64,000 nucleotides of DNA from Phylloscopus collybita (lineage: Eukaryota > Chordata > Aves > Passeriformes > Phylloscopidae), in assembly GCA_027886175.1 (NCBI GenBank), contig JAJNNQ010000075.1, forward strand, positions 56,729,001-56,793,000. Reading direction: 5' to 3'. Shown in pieces: positions 1 through 11,000 of the stretch (its first letter is position 1; every line of letters starts with the position of its first letter). The notes below the pieces were generated by a model that did no database searches, was not told the DNA's origin, and saw nothing but the letters and a program-made list of their open reading frames with translations. The translations under genes and the position numbers were made by a program.

Positions 1-340
1 GTATTCCAGTATCGCTAACCAGTTTGTTTCTCATTGTTTTACCATGTAACATAAAATATATGCATTCCCTCTGTCATGGCCCTGAGGCACTGGAGCCTTG
101 CTTTTTTATTTTCCTTGCCCACATCCCAATCCTCCTCCCACCCTGGCTGCAGCCCTGTGAGTAGAGGGCACCATTCTGTTGGATCTTCATTTCCAAATAA
201 CAGGATGGGACTATTGGGAGGCATTCCTCAAGCTTTATTGAGACATCAGCCTCAGTACAGGGTGAGACAATTGAAAGATGGCAACAGTTCATGTCTTGCC
301 AACAGCAACCAAAATTCTCTGTGTTACAAGGCCTTTTAAA
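1..340 (-). mobile_element. Possible LTR fragment (unassigned family), cut by window edge
   Basis: Read on the minus strand, this stretch has promoter and polyadenylation signals spaced as in a retroviral LTR. There is an inverted CCAAT motif (ATTGG) and a TTTTAAAAGG TATA-like element near 335-360. About 100 bases further on lies an AATAAAGCTTG poly(A) signal at 239-229, a context common in retroviral R regions. I see no terminal TG...CA pair and no target duplication, and I do not recognise the family. It could equally be unique sequence with chance motifs. It contains short ORFs on both strands (76-339 plus, 74-292 minus), which I do not regard as genes. Confidence 0.3.
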
Positions 341-440
341 AGTTTTCTTACCAATAGCAAATTGCTAACAGCTTACAGGCATCTGCATAAACCAATCATT
401 AAAACTACACATATACCTTATATCTAACTAGAGGTGCTTG

Positions 441-446
441 TTTTTT

Positions 447-486
<40 letters not shown>
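441..486. repeat. Poly(T) run, 46 nt with one interruption
   Basis: The run is T throughout except for a single G at 447. On the minus strand it reads as a long poly(A). It may be the tail of a minus-strand retroposed copy whose body would lie to the right of it (from 487), or simply an expanded homopolymer. The body to the right is not recognisable and is interrupted by the LTR at 586-953. Confidence 0.95.
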
Positions 487-489
<3 letters not shown>

Positions 490-579
490 ATTCAGGAACT
501 TTTTGGACTCTTCTATAAACAAAGCACAGAGCCTCATTATTAAACTTTCCTCTTATCTTGCTTAACATATTTTTTCTAT

Positions 580-585
580 GTGCTA
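580..585. other. Target-site duplication, left copy (GTGCTA)
   Basis: This 6-bp direct repeat immediately precedes the LTR at 586 and is identical to 954-959 on the other side, marking the retroviral integration site. Confidence 0.88.
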
Positions 586-953
586 TGTTGCGGCTTATTC
601 AGCCATCGTCTTGGTGGCTTGGGTTTTAGTGAAGACACGACCACCACGAGCTGCGAGCGTGGGGTTCGGGCAAATGACTCAGTAAAACACCAATGTGGTG
701 TGTTTAGTCAAAAGCGTTTATTATCTAAAACACAGGGTTTAAGTACCTTCTGGGCTTCGCTACGTCATAGGGGGTCTTACTAGTTTCTTAAGGGTAGTGG
801 AAAAGTACTGGTATGCAAGGAAAGAGAGAGGGGTCTGTGACCTTGAGATAAGGGTTATCTCTGGAGAGAGATGTGCCAGGCCCTGCTTCGCGTTACAGCC
901 CGATTGTCTTCCGCAAACGCAGTCTGCCCCTTCCAATTCACATTCTCTCCACA
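586..953 (-). mobile_element. Solo LTR of an ERVK-type (betaretrovirus-like) endogenous retrovirus
   Basis: On the minus strand the element begins TGTGGAGAGAATG and ends CCGCAACA, the TG...CA ends of an LTR. It is flanked by a perfect 6-bp target-site duplication, GTGCTA, at 580-585 and 954-959. Six-base duplications are typical of the ERVK/betaretrovirus class. Inside, on the minus strand, there is a TGACGTA CRE-like site, a CTTAAA TATA-like element, and an AATAAA poly(A) signal at 722-717. That leaves about 130 bases for the downstream part of R plus U5. The element is 368 bp with no internal retroviral sequence, so it is a solo LTR left by recombination between two LTRs. It keeps many CpG dinucleotides compared with surrounding DNA, which suggests a fairly recent insertion. 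The exact subfamily is not assigned. Confidence 0.9.
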
Positions 954-959
954 GTGCTA
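954..959. other. Target-site duplication, right copy (GTGCTA)
   Basis: Identical to 580-585 and directly adjacent to the terminal ACA of the LTR at 951-953. Confidence 0.88.
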
Positions 960-1084
960 AGGCCTAATTCTACACAGCACCAAAACAGAGTCTTACTGTT
1001 CCATGTCCTCATTTTTGTATCTTTTTGACTCTAGGCCTTACATCTGCAGTGCTATGCAAGCTTTCTGCTTTCTCTATTTCCCAC

Positions 1085-1410
1085 ACCTACGCCCTGTTGC
1101 AGCTACCTGGGGTGGCAGCTCCTGCCTCAGTAACATCCCAGCTGGGCTGATCTCCAGCTCCATGGTCCTGCCCTGCCTGGCCATGGGGCCCCTCATGCAC
1201 CACCTTCCAACCCTGGCCTTGGCCCATTCCTGCTCCCAGGGAGGTGCCTGGTTCCTGGGGCTGACTCTGTCCCTGGTGCCCCTTGCTGGCAGATCCTGGC
1301 TGGCACTGTGGGATAGGCCCTGGCTGCCAGACCCTGCCCTGACGTGGGGAGCTCATGCTACTACTGGTGCCCTGGCCTCCAGGGAGCCACCTGCTCTTGC
1401 TGCTTCCTGA
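1085..1410. other. Isolated GC-rich tract of unknown origin
   Basis: About 325 bases are strikingly GC-rich inside AT-rich flanks. The plus strand is rich in CCTGG/CCCTGG motifs recurring roughly every 20-60 bases (for example near 1109, 1182, 1212, 1248, 1272, 1295, 1319 and 1371), which suggests a decayed tandem repeat. Both strands carry overlapping ORFs (1003-1410 plus, 135 codons; 1087-1413 minus, 108 codons). Both translations are low in complexity and show no domain, as expected when stop codons are rare in GC-rich DNA. It may be repeat-derived, such as an old LTR or minisatellite. I do not recognise it. Confidence 0.6.
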
Positions 1411-1414
1411 CACT

Positions 1415-2320
1415 CATCTCTTATTTTCCTTGGTAAAAGTTTGTGAGGCCATCCTTTGCAAGGAAAAACAAAAACTAATAAAGTCTCTGAAGTGGACTCT
1501 TATTGTTGTGCTGAGATACACATGCGGAAACATTCAGAGTTAAAAATAGAAGGATGAATTTCACATAGGCCTAAGCTGAAACACTTCATGCCTGTCTTCC
1601 ACCAAAAGAGGCTCCTAAGAGTCCAGTCACTTTTGTATCAAAGGGTATTTCCATGGCTTTACCTTTATATTCATCTCTCAGACAGTCCTAAACATCTTTG
1701 CCAGGCAACCTGTGCCAGCGGGGAGGGGTATGTCCACAGCCATGCCATCTTTAAGCAGAGCTGCTGCAATGTGTTTCTATATTTATCAGCATCAATCAAT
1801 ATGTCATCTACTACTTATTTTATTTACTGTATTCAAGAGGCCCAAGACATCATTCTTTTCAAAGAAAACAAACAACTATGTCTTAAGTGAACCAGTGAAG
1901 GCCATGGCATTCTATTATCCAAAGCAAATACACTTTGAAAAAAAAAGACATGGTACAACAAGAATACAGGAAATAAAAGATGCAGATTTCTAAACAAAGT
2001 AGCCTGACTGAACAAACCAACCTGACTAAGCAGATGCATAATTCATAAGCTTAAACTTAAGTAATAAGTAGGAGAAGGGCAGAAAAAGTCAATTTTAGCT
2101 TGCCTGTTCTCATTATGCACTTTTGTGCTAGTTTAAAGATTTCTGAACAAAAAAGGAAAATGTGAAAACCTCGTTGTTCCAGACACAATAATGGTACCTA
2201 TTTTTCATTAAAATGCATCCTTTCTTGATAAGGTCACATTCACCTCTTCCTCCTGTTTTAAGATTTCTTCTTTCCTCTCCCTCCTGAATTTATGATAATG
2301 ATAAAAAGGAATTCTGAAAT
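1415..2320. other. Unique AT-rich sequence, nothing recognised
   Basis: No repeat family, RNA gene or supported exon is visible. The short overlapping ORFs at 1588-1890 and 1712-1993 are chance ORFs without coding character. Confidence 0.6.
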
Positions 2321-2324
2321 CTTG

Positions 2325-2412
2325 GGGTGTGTGTGTGTGTGTTTGTTGTTTGTTTGGTTTTTTTTGTTTTGATGGTTTTTTGTTTTTGTTTGTTTGTTTG
2401 GGTTTTTTTTAA
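2325..2412. repeat. (GT)n followed by TTTG/TTTTG-rich low-complexity tract
   Basis: A short GT dinucleotide run passes into T-rich sequence punctuated by TTTG and GGTTT units. There are almost no A or C bases on the plus strand, so the strand skew is strong. Confidence 0.9.
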
Positions 2413-2650
2413 TTTTTATTTTACATTTCTTAGAATCTCTTTTTTGCCCTGGTCATTGAAAGTAGTATCATCACTGCCGGTTGCATTTGAGAGAGTTAAG
2501 TCACAAAGCATTTGTGATTTAATAAACAGAAAACATTTTTTATTCCACAATGAATTATATAGCACATGTAGAGCCTTTTTTCAAAGTAAATTACTTTCTA
2601 GATAAATTACTTCCTCTCTAATTAAGTCTTTTATAATATAACAAAAAAAT

Positions 2651-2677
2651 ACCAACCAACCAACCAACCAACCAAAC
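2651..2677. repeat. (ACCA)n microsatellite
   Basis: About six copies of the tetranucleotide ACCA follow a short A-run. The same unit is expanded much further at 39134-39183. Confidence 0.95.
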
Positions 2678-2679
2678 CC

Positions 2680-4940
2680 TAAAAGATGGCTTATCCTGTT
2701 TTGCACCCTGTGTTCTAGGCCTCAATTTGGAACCCCTCTGAAAATTCAAGAATGGTTTCTGGCCTTTACAGAAATCCTATTACATACTGCATACAATTTT
2801 TGGGTCCCAGTCTACAGAAAATAAGAAAGTACGCTGTTACTACATTTCCATTTGATTTTTTCTAAGTTGGTTTCTTTGGATTCTGTGGGAGCCTGACTTG
2901 CTTGGAAATTTATGGGTGGCAGTAACACTAACCTGTGAGCAGAGAAAAGAGGAAACTGATGTCTTCACGTTTTCATTTCTCTCAATCTTCTCCTCTATTC
3001 AGTACAAAAGAAGCAGAGTTTACTTTTCAGGTCCATTATCATTCAGATTGCATAAAGTTAAAAATCATCTTTTCTTATTCCTTCCCCAACATGCTTCTAC
3101 AAGGACATGGTTTAGTCCAAAATGCTGTTGATGCTGAGTTTTGTTCTGAGTGAGACTCTTAGGTGTAATTAGTATTCCAACAGGTACATTATTTTATTAC
3201 TCCTACATTTAACATACGGTTACTGTTGCTGTATGTGGAACTCTATAGCTCCTGGAACCAATTCAGTGAGACCTCAACTTGAACTGAGGCATTACTAATT
3301 GAAAATTAATTAAGTTATTTAAGGCCCTGCTGTGTAATGCTGATGTGAGACTGAGGTGGTTGTTCTGTCACTTTTGTGAAAAAATTAAGGGGCTTGTAAA
3401 AATGCAGAACTTTATAACAAATTAAATGTGAGATTCTAAAAAGAGAATGCTGAAGTTTAAAGCTGATATTGTTTTGATTATAATTTAAAATCACTTCTGC
3501 AGGTACAGCTCTGAAAAACATATTTTAAGTAAAAAAATCTACCTGTAGTCACACTTCGTATAGACTGCATTTCATTTCCACTCTTCTGTATTGCAAAAGA
3601 CATTTGTATGGAAACCTTTTTTTGTTTCTGAAAAATTAATATGCTTTAGCATCTTTCTCTCACCTGAAATAATAATCCTTCTTTTGTGACCTCACTTTTA
3701 ATTGATATGCTATGATTGATGTCACAATCTGAGATTCTGACTTCAGGTGGGAATAAACAGTAGAAAGATAAAGAATAATACAGAAAACAAAGACTTGGAG
3801 TTTTCATTATCTTAGAATATTGTCAAGAACAATATATAGAAATGAGATTTTGAGCTGAAGCAGGATAACCTTAAGAAATTACAGGAACACCTTACTTGCA
3901 TCTTTAATTTACATCTGTAATGTAAATCTGTAATTCAGATTCAGCAATTCAGCCACTGTTCAAGATGCCATTTGGTATTATCAATTTCAAGAAATAATGT
4001 CCCAGTTCTAATATTCCTTATGGTACTTCACCTGCTTAACATCTGTTACTTTAGGCAGTCTGTAGGAATTTCAGTGCAAATGAACAATTCTATAGTGCCT
4101 TGTAATCTCCAGTATAATATACTTTAATAGACAGATAATACTCACTGTGTCATCACAATTAATCACTATAAGCATCATCTTTTACAATTTTCAGGTTTGA
4201 GACCTTACCTCTACACTGCTGCTAGATCAATAAAAAATGATGACTCATTCAGGCACATAGAGTAGGGTAGTGTGACGGAAAGGCTGAGAAGAACTCATTC
4301 AGTTGGAGAAAATTATCCAGTAAAATAAAATTAACTGAAATTAGACTTTCAATAACTTTGAATGCCATTTTATATAGTTTGCATTATGTGTGTCAGCTTC
4401 ACTTGATTATTTAAAACCAATTTCGAAATCTCTATGCTTCAAATATTAAGAAGTATAAAGCTGTATATTTATTTATAATAGTAAAATAAATAATTTAGTT
4501 ATTGTAGTCTAATTATAACTTCTTGGTAGATAATGCATATGTATATTTTAAGAATCCATAAGTTATATTAAATATATGTAGTGCACACTAACTGCATATA
4601 TCTAATTGTCTAAATGTATACATATAAACATCTTCATGTGCCGATGTTAATATAATTTCCTTTACATATGAACTTTCTTCATGGTGTGCTGGTACAGTTC
4701 AATCTTGTTTAGTCCTTCAAGAATGGGAATCTTTGCACTGACTAGCTTTTAGTTCTTTAAGAATCAGTATGATTAGGAAAATATATCTAACTATGTAAGA
4801 ACTCCAGAATTGTTATATATGGGAAACTTGATTAGGAAAAATAATGTGAATTGTGAGAACAAAATTCGGAAACTTAGAGAAAAAGTGATGGGAATTTATA
4901 GATCCCTTTGGAAATGATTGTTTAAACTTTACAGAATATT
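2680..4940. other. Unique AT-rich sequence, nothing recognised
   Basis: High A+T with many TA-rich stretches (especially 4430-4640). No transposon, exon or RNA gene can be supported. ORFs here are at most about 77 codons and look random. Confidence 0.6.
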
Positions 4941-4954
4941 TGATTCAGTTTGTA

Positions 4955-5070
4955 AAAGAATAAAAAAGAACAACCAAAAAAAGAAAAAAAAGGGCAAAAA
5001 ACCCACAAACAAACAAAAAAACCACCACAAGAAAACCCCAAAAAACCCCAAAAAATCCTCCCTCCCAAAA
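4955..5070. repeat. A/C-skewed low-complexity tract
   Basis: Runs of A are interspersed with ACC, AAAC and AAAACCCC units, with almost no T on the plus strand until the end. The apparent lysine-rich and aromatic-rich ORFs here are artefacts of composition. Confidence 0.9.
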
Positions 5071-5404
5071 AATAAAAAATATGTGAGTATAACATGTCTG
5101 TGAATGGTAGGAATTCTTTTCTTACCATGAGTAGGAGTATGTCAGAAAATGTCCCCAAACCAGTAATGATCAGCAAACAAAACGTATCTTAACAGAGGAA
5201 GGCAATCTTATTTAGGTCACACACACACAGGTTTTTGTAGATGTTTTATCAAGAATCAGAAGTTGGAGCAGTAAAGCTCAGAGACAGTAAAAGGTCAAAG
5301 ATAATAAAGCCAAACAGATCTTCCTGAAGTCACATGGTCATAGAATGAATGTGTTTTCATATTCAAGAGAAGTCTACACAGTTACAATGAATAAACACAG
5401 ACTC

Positions 5405-5476
5405 CCTATAAACAAACCAAATCAAACCAACAAAACAAAACAAACAAAGAAACAAAAAACCCAAACCAACCCTACC
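5405..5476. repeat. A/C-skewed low-complexity tract (AAACA/ACCAA units)
   Basis: Irregular AAAC, ACCAA and AACAA units run across the plus strand with almost no G or T. It belongs to the same compositional class as 4955-5070 and 7856-8022. Confidence 0.88.
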
Positions 5477-5479
5477 TCA

Positions 5480-7850
5480 TTTTTTTCTTATCTTCTCTGT
5501 TGACTGTCCCACAAGGGCAAAAAAAATATCTCAGTTGTTAGGAAATCAACAGGAGTGTTGCAGATATTTATATCTTGAGACTGAATTACTTTGCCAACAC
5601 TGAATTCTGTGTGTCCTCTCCAACTATGGTAAGATAGTACTAAAGATAGGAGATTATATTAAAGATGAAAAAAAAATCAAGTGATTATTTAACATATATA
5701 CTACAAACCAGAATGCAGTAGGTTTTCTCAAGATTTTTTTTTTTTTCATTTGTGGGAAAAAAAAGAGGAAAAAGCTTTATTTCAAATTCCACAGTTTTTA
5801 CTGCTCCATATGGTTTGTTTTTAAACAAGGAAAAAGTCAGTACTAAAACTAAATTGTATCCAAAGTTCAATTCACATGTATCTGCAGAAGTAGATATCTT
5901 AATTTTCCTTTGTTTCAGAGTACAGGACATAGTCGTACAACAAACTCAGGTGTTAACTTCTCTGTTTTGTTGGGAGTATATGGATACCTTCTGAGAAGAC
6001 ATCACCAATGATAGTGAAAATTTACTCTGCGACCTTCCATAGAAAAAACTACATTAATAAAAATATCTGTCAAATATCTTTCCATAAGGCTAGGGAAAAT
6101 AAATAACTGAATTTATCAGAAGTAATTATTCTCTTTCCTGAAAGCCATACCTGAATAAAGTAAATGCCTTATCACTGATGACATTTTAACAAGGAGGATA
6201 CTAGTTACATTATACATAGGCAAATCATGATATTTTAGTTCTGTTACAGAAACAACAATAATTAAAGTAGTTAATCAGCTCTAAACTAAGGTTAGAAGTA
6301 AATCATGTTTCATCATGGAATGATATAATTCTTTGAGAATTTTTGCATCCCAAGACTGCTTTGGGCTGTTCCCTGTACTTCTGAATGACTAGGAGAGCTC
6401 ACTATGTCTCTATTATTACACAGTAATAATAAAGGTGGAAAGTGGTGGCACGACCACTGATTGAAAACAAAGTAAATAGTGCCAGCTCAAAGGCCAAACC
6501 AAATTTGACCTAAGGACTAGACTTCTTCTAAACAGATCCACTACAATATTGTAAGTTAGTTAACTGTGACATGAGATATAATTGAGTTTATGCTTACAAT
6601 GGGAAGCCTCTGTTTAAAGTGTCAGTTTAGTGTGTGTTCTCTGTGTACTGAATTATAGCTGAAATTTCTGATAACAACTACTGTGTTGCTTTCTCCATTG
6701 CCCAGAAAGTAAACCCACTCTATACCCAGAATTCATAGCCTCCAATGAAAAAGCAAACAGATATCACTCCTTGTTTTGTAAGAATTTGTAGTTAAATTTT
6801 GATTGAATTCATTAGGAAGGCATAATATTTTTATATCATAACTCAGATTTCTGTTCTGAAGTGGAGCAGATAAGTCAATTTGCTAGAGTATAGCACAGAA
6901 CGCAGCTGGTATTCCTACTCTGCACTCAAAGAGGGATTTTGCAATGAGAAAGACATCACTAAAATAGTAGATCAGCAGAGCTTTTTTTTCTCTTGTTCTT
7001 TTGGGGACCTAGCAGCTGAAATTCCAGTCTTTTGAGCCTCTCTCTTCTTTGTAGCAAAGGAAATTTAACCCTCTGTTCTTATGCCAGAATAAAATGGATG
7101 TGGAGAGCCCAGAAAAACATTATTTAACTCCAAGTAGGTATTGAGAGGAGAGGAAATTTTTACTCTCTTTCTGTAAGGAATTTGACCTGTCTTCATGTGC
7201 AATCTCTACCTAAATAAACTATTATTCATTAATCATTTATTTCCTATGCTGTTCGAGAAACAATAACATGCTGTTTAAATAACAAATTCCTCCAACTATA
7301 ATCTCATTGTAGAAATAATCTTAAATGGAAACACACTGATTTCAAATTTTATTTGAAGCACTGGCTCCATCTTAGGAGGGGATTTATTCCTCTATATTTT
7401 TTTTTCCTTTGAAGTTGACTGGATATAACATGAGAGATTCAAGAGACATTCAACATTCAAATTCCAGGATTTGCTCTTAATTGCCTCCTATGCTGTGCCA
7501 TCTTCTGATAACTTGTTAAAATTGATGGAATATGCAAGACCATCATAAACCACAAAGTACTACCATTTGTGTAAACACTGTTGTGGACAAAGAACTAACA
7601 AAGTTAACAAAGACAGTTAACTCCTGGAACAAGTCTAATTCCTTGGCATCTTGGACATCTCATGTATAATGAAGTCAAATGAAGTCTGAATAACAGAGTG
7701 GTTAAAATATATGACAATTACTAGAGGCAACAGAATTTAGCTTACTGATTTCCTGGATAAATATATGTTAGTTATTTTTTCAAATATATATAAATAACAA
7801 ACCCAGAAGACTGTTGTGGACTTCAACATTTTTTATAACAAGGTAATAAG
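5480..7850. other. Unique AT-rich sequence, nothing recognised
   Basis: No repeat family or coding signal is recognised. The opposing ORFs at 5685-5930 and 5752-5994 overlap each other and have no recognisable protein features. Confidence 0.6.
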
Positions 7851-7855
7851 CTTCT

Positions 7856-8022
7856 TTAAAAAAACCCCAAACAAACAAAAAAAACCCAAAACAAACAAAA
7901 AACCAAAAACCAACCAACCAAACAAACCAAACCAAACCAAACCAAACCAAACCAAACCAAAACAAAACAAAAAAAACCCAAAAAACCCCAACAAAAAAAA
8001 ACCAAAAAAACCCCACCCCACA
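7856..8022. repeat. Long (AAACC)n-type A/C-only tract
   Basis: About 165 bases consist almost wholly of A and C on the plus strand. The core near 7920-7965 is a regular array of the pentamer CCAAA, and the flanks are AAAC and AAAACCCC units. The complementary strand is G/T only and has repeated G-runs. The Lys/Pro/Asn-rich and Phe/Trp/Gly-rich ORFs overlapping it are compositional artefacts. Confidence 0.95.
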
Positions 8023-8024
8023 AT

Positions 8025-11000
8025 GCTATTGTAACTAGTATATTAAAACTTCTCTGAATAAGTCGTACAAATATATTCTTCAAATAATCAAGTTGTTGAT
8101 AATACTTTATCTAAAATTTTAATGATTCACACATTATAACAAGGCAAAAGGATTTTTTACTCAATAAATTATTCTTCATACCGTCCCATTTCCTGTATTA
8201 GTGTTTTCTTTCATTTCCCAGATGTTCAATTCAGTTGTATGATGAGTTTACTCTGAAATTTATGAGACGGAGGCAGAGGAAGTTCCTTCCATGTCTGATA
8301 GAAAAAATCCTCTTATTTTTGGAATCCAAAAACTGTTTTTTTTTGTTGCCCTTCAGAAAATAATTGTTGCTTCCTCCAAATCTTGCTATATATCTGCCCA
8401 TTCAAAAAGAAAACTCATTTAATACAATATTTTCTTCTTGCCAATTATTGTTTCTTAACATGATAATAACAACACCTATTATTATTTCCTCTTATTAGTA
8501 TATGCTTGGGTTTGAGTGAGAATGGAGGATCAGATACCTTAGAAAATTTATGGTAGCTACTGTCAAATCAAAGTCAATGTGGTAATTATGTGTGAGACTG
8601 GTAGCCTTTGGGACTCACAAATTGCTTCTTAAGCACTGAGGAATTAGGTGCCCCCTTTATCGGTGTAAATGAGCATGATTACTTCTCTTAGATCCTGACT
8701 GGTAATCACTTCTGATCTTATTGCAATTTTACTCAAATCACTGTTTTCAATTATACTTATGACACTAAGTTTACTTTTCATTATACAGAAGTTTCCCTAA
8801 GAAAGAGCAAAACAAGACTGCATCCTATTTTCCAACAGAAGTACAGAATGGATAATATAATCCTTGAACATTAAGCACTTATCCAAGGGTCTTTTTATTA
8901 AGGAATGGGTAAATAATAACACTTTTTTCCCAACATCATTAGTTTACATAGAAGAAAAAAATAAAGGGACTATTAAGCTAGCTAATTTAATGATTGCACA
9001 ACAAGAGACTAAAGGAAATAACTTCAAATTAGAAATCTAATTGTATTTTTGATTGTGTCTGTTTTACAACCTTCAGGTCATTGTAGGCATGTCATAATTT
9101 TCATTTTTGCAGTACAGCTTGAGACAAAATGAAAAGGAAAAAACCTCACTAAACAGAAAATGTAACACTAGAGCCTAGCTAACTGTTTTGATATTTGCAG
9201 ATCCTGAGGACGTTAACAGTACAATTAGGTAATACTCTAATAACAGTCAGAGTTGGAAACCTTTTAATTTTGGCAAATTTTTTCCAGGCTTTCTGAAAAT
9301 TTTTGTTGCATTTCTTTGAAATTCACTGGACTGTATTCCTGTCTACAGCCCCTAAGGAGCCTTCCATTTTGATTGCACTTTGTATAATCTGTTTTCATGA
9401 TAAAATATTTTTCTTTTTTTTTTTTCTGTTATATGAAATTCATTTAATTGCAAATGGTACCCTGATCTACTCAGCTTGTTTGCTTGTTGGCAAACAACAA
9501 ACTCCGTATATTGTGGTATAAAACCAGGAAAACAATAGTGCTGATAATTTTTCACTATCAACATCACTGGTTTAGATGATTAAGTTGGACTAAGTTATCT
9601 AGTGATGTCATCAGAAAATATGAACCACATGGAAGCAAAAGCTTGATTTAGGCATCTCTACATACATTTACTTCATTCCATGATGAATATTAGCTACTTT
9701 ATTAAAAATTAGCCAAAATGTGGATACTATCAAATTTTTCTACTTTCTAAATGTGTGTGAATTAATTCTTTTATCCATATTTCCTTCTGCCTTCTTTTTC
9801 TTTTTTATTCTCTCTCCTCACTTCCTTTGCATTCCATTTCAACATATTTTTCCTTTTCTTTTTTTCTTTCCATTTATATGTTTCTGCCTGTGTATCTCTC
9901 CCTGTCTTGCATTCCCCAAAATAATTATTTCTAAAAAAATGTCTATTTTTTTTTAAACTTAAGGTGGGCATAATTCATAACAACCATATCTTCTCTTTCT
10001 CTTATTGAAAAGTAATAGTTTTATGTCTCTGCTTTGCCTTTTCAGATCCTAAACTTTTTGGGATAGGGTCCATCTTTTAAACAGTAATAGATTACTTAAT
10101 GGTGTATTGATCTCAGCAGTAGCCCTTAGACAATAAAGACATATAAATAATTACAAAATATTGCCACATGCCTGATCTCCAGCAGATGTGAGCTCTGTAA
10201 AATAAAGTGATGCTCCTGCTCTCCCACTTGTCAATCCCACTAGCCAGTCTGCAGTAGGGCATAACACTTCTTGGCTCTTCCTCCTGTGCCAGCAGTAGTT
10301 GTCAGGCAGTTTCCACAAGATTTGAAGCACATCTGGGCAAAGACTGCAGACCTACATGTCCGGTGGTTCTGCAGGTTTCCCATGCACAGTTCATCTGTTC
10401 ATGATTGTCAGATATGAGTAGGAAAGTGATTTTTGTTTGTCAGTATTATCAGTCCATGAGACATTGACAGTTTGATTTTGAAATTAAATGTAACACAGAC
10501 TAGCTTCAATATGTGGCTCTTTAGCTGTAATTTTTGAGTCTTTAAGTACTGGCAAAGCGTATACTGCATGTGAACCTTGACTCCTGTCTTCAAGATGTTG
10601 AAGATATGTTTCATCTTTTAATTCCTAGGTTTCATGAGTTTTGACCTGAAAAGAATTTTAACTTTTCATCAAAGGTTAATTATTTAAGGGATTTCAATTT
10701 AACCCCTTCACATGAATGACCTGAAAATCAATGCCAACTCATAAAATTGTACACAGGGATGCAAAAGAACTAAAATAATGTTTTTATCCAAAGAGCTAAA
10801 CAGTAAGTCTTTTGTAATAGTAGAAACAGAAATTGTGATATTAGGAGTATACATAAACTACAGCATTTATCTTCAGATGTGAAAGTAGTAGAATTAAACA
10901 CTATATCTAAAACCAAATTTACTTTCCAAATTCATAATTTATTTTCTCTGATACAGACATTAAGTGTTTAACATGTATAGCTAATAGGTATCAGGCATAT

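Noticed and set aside
1003..1413. Overlapping 135-codon plus and 108-codon minus ORFs
   Set aside because: Both arise from the GC-rich tract, where stop codons are scarce. Translations are low-complexity, no domain is visible and both strands are open equally.
7780..8083. Several Phe/Trp/Gly-rich and Lys/Pro-rich ORFs
   Set aside because: They are produced entirely by the A/C-only simple-repeat tract.
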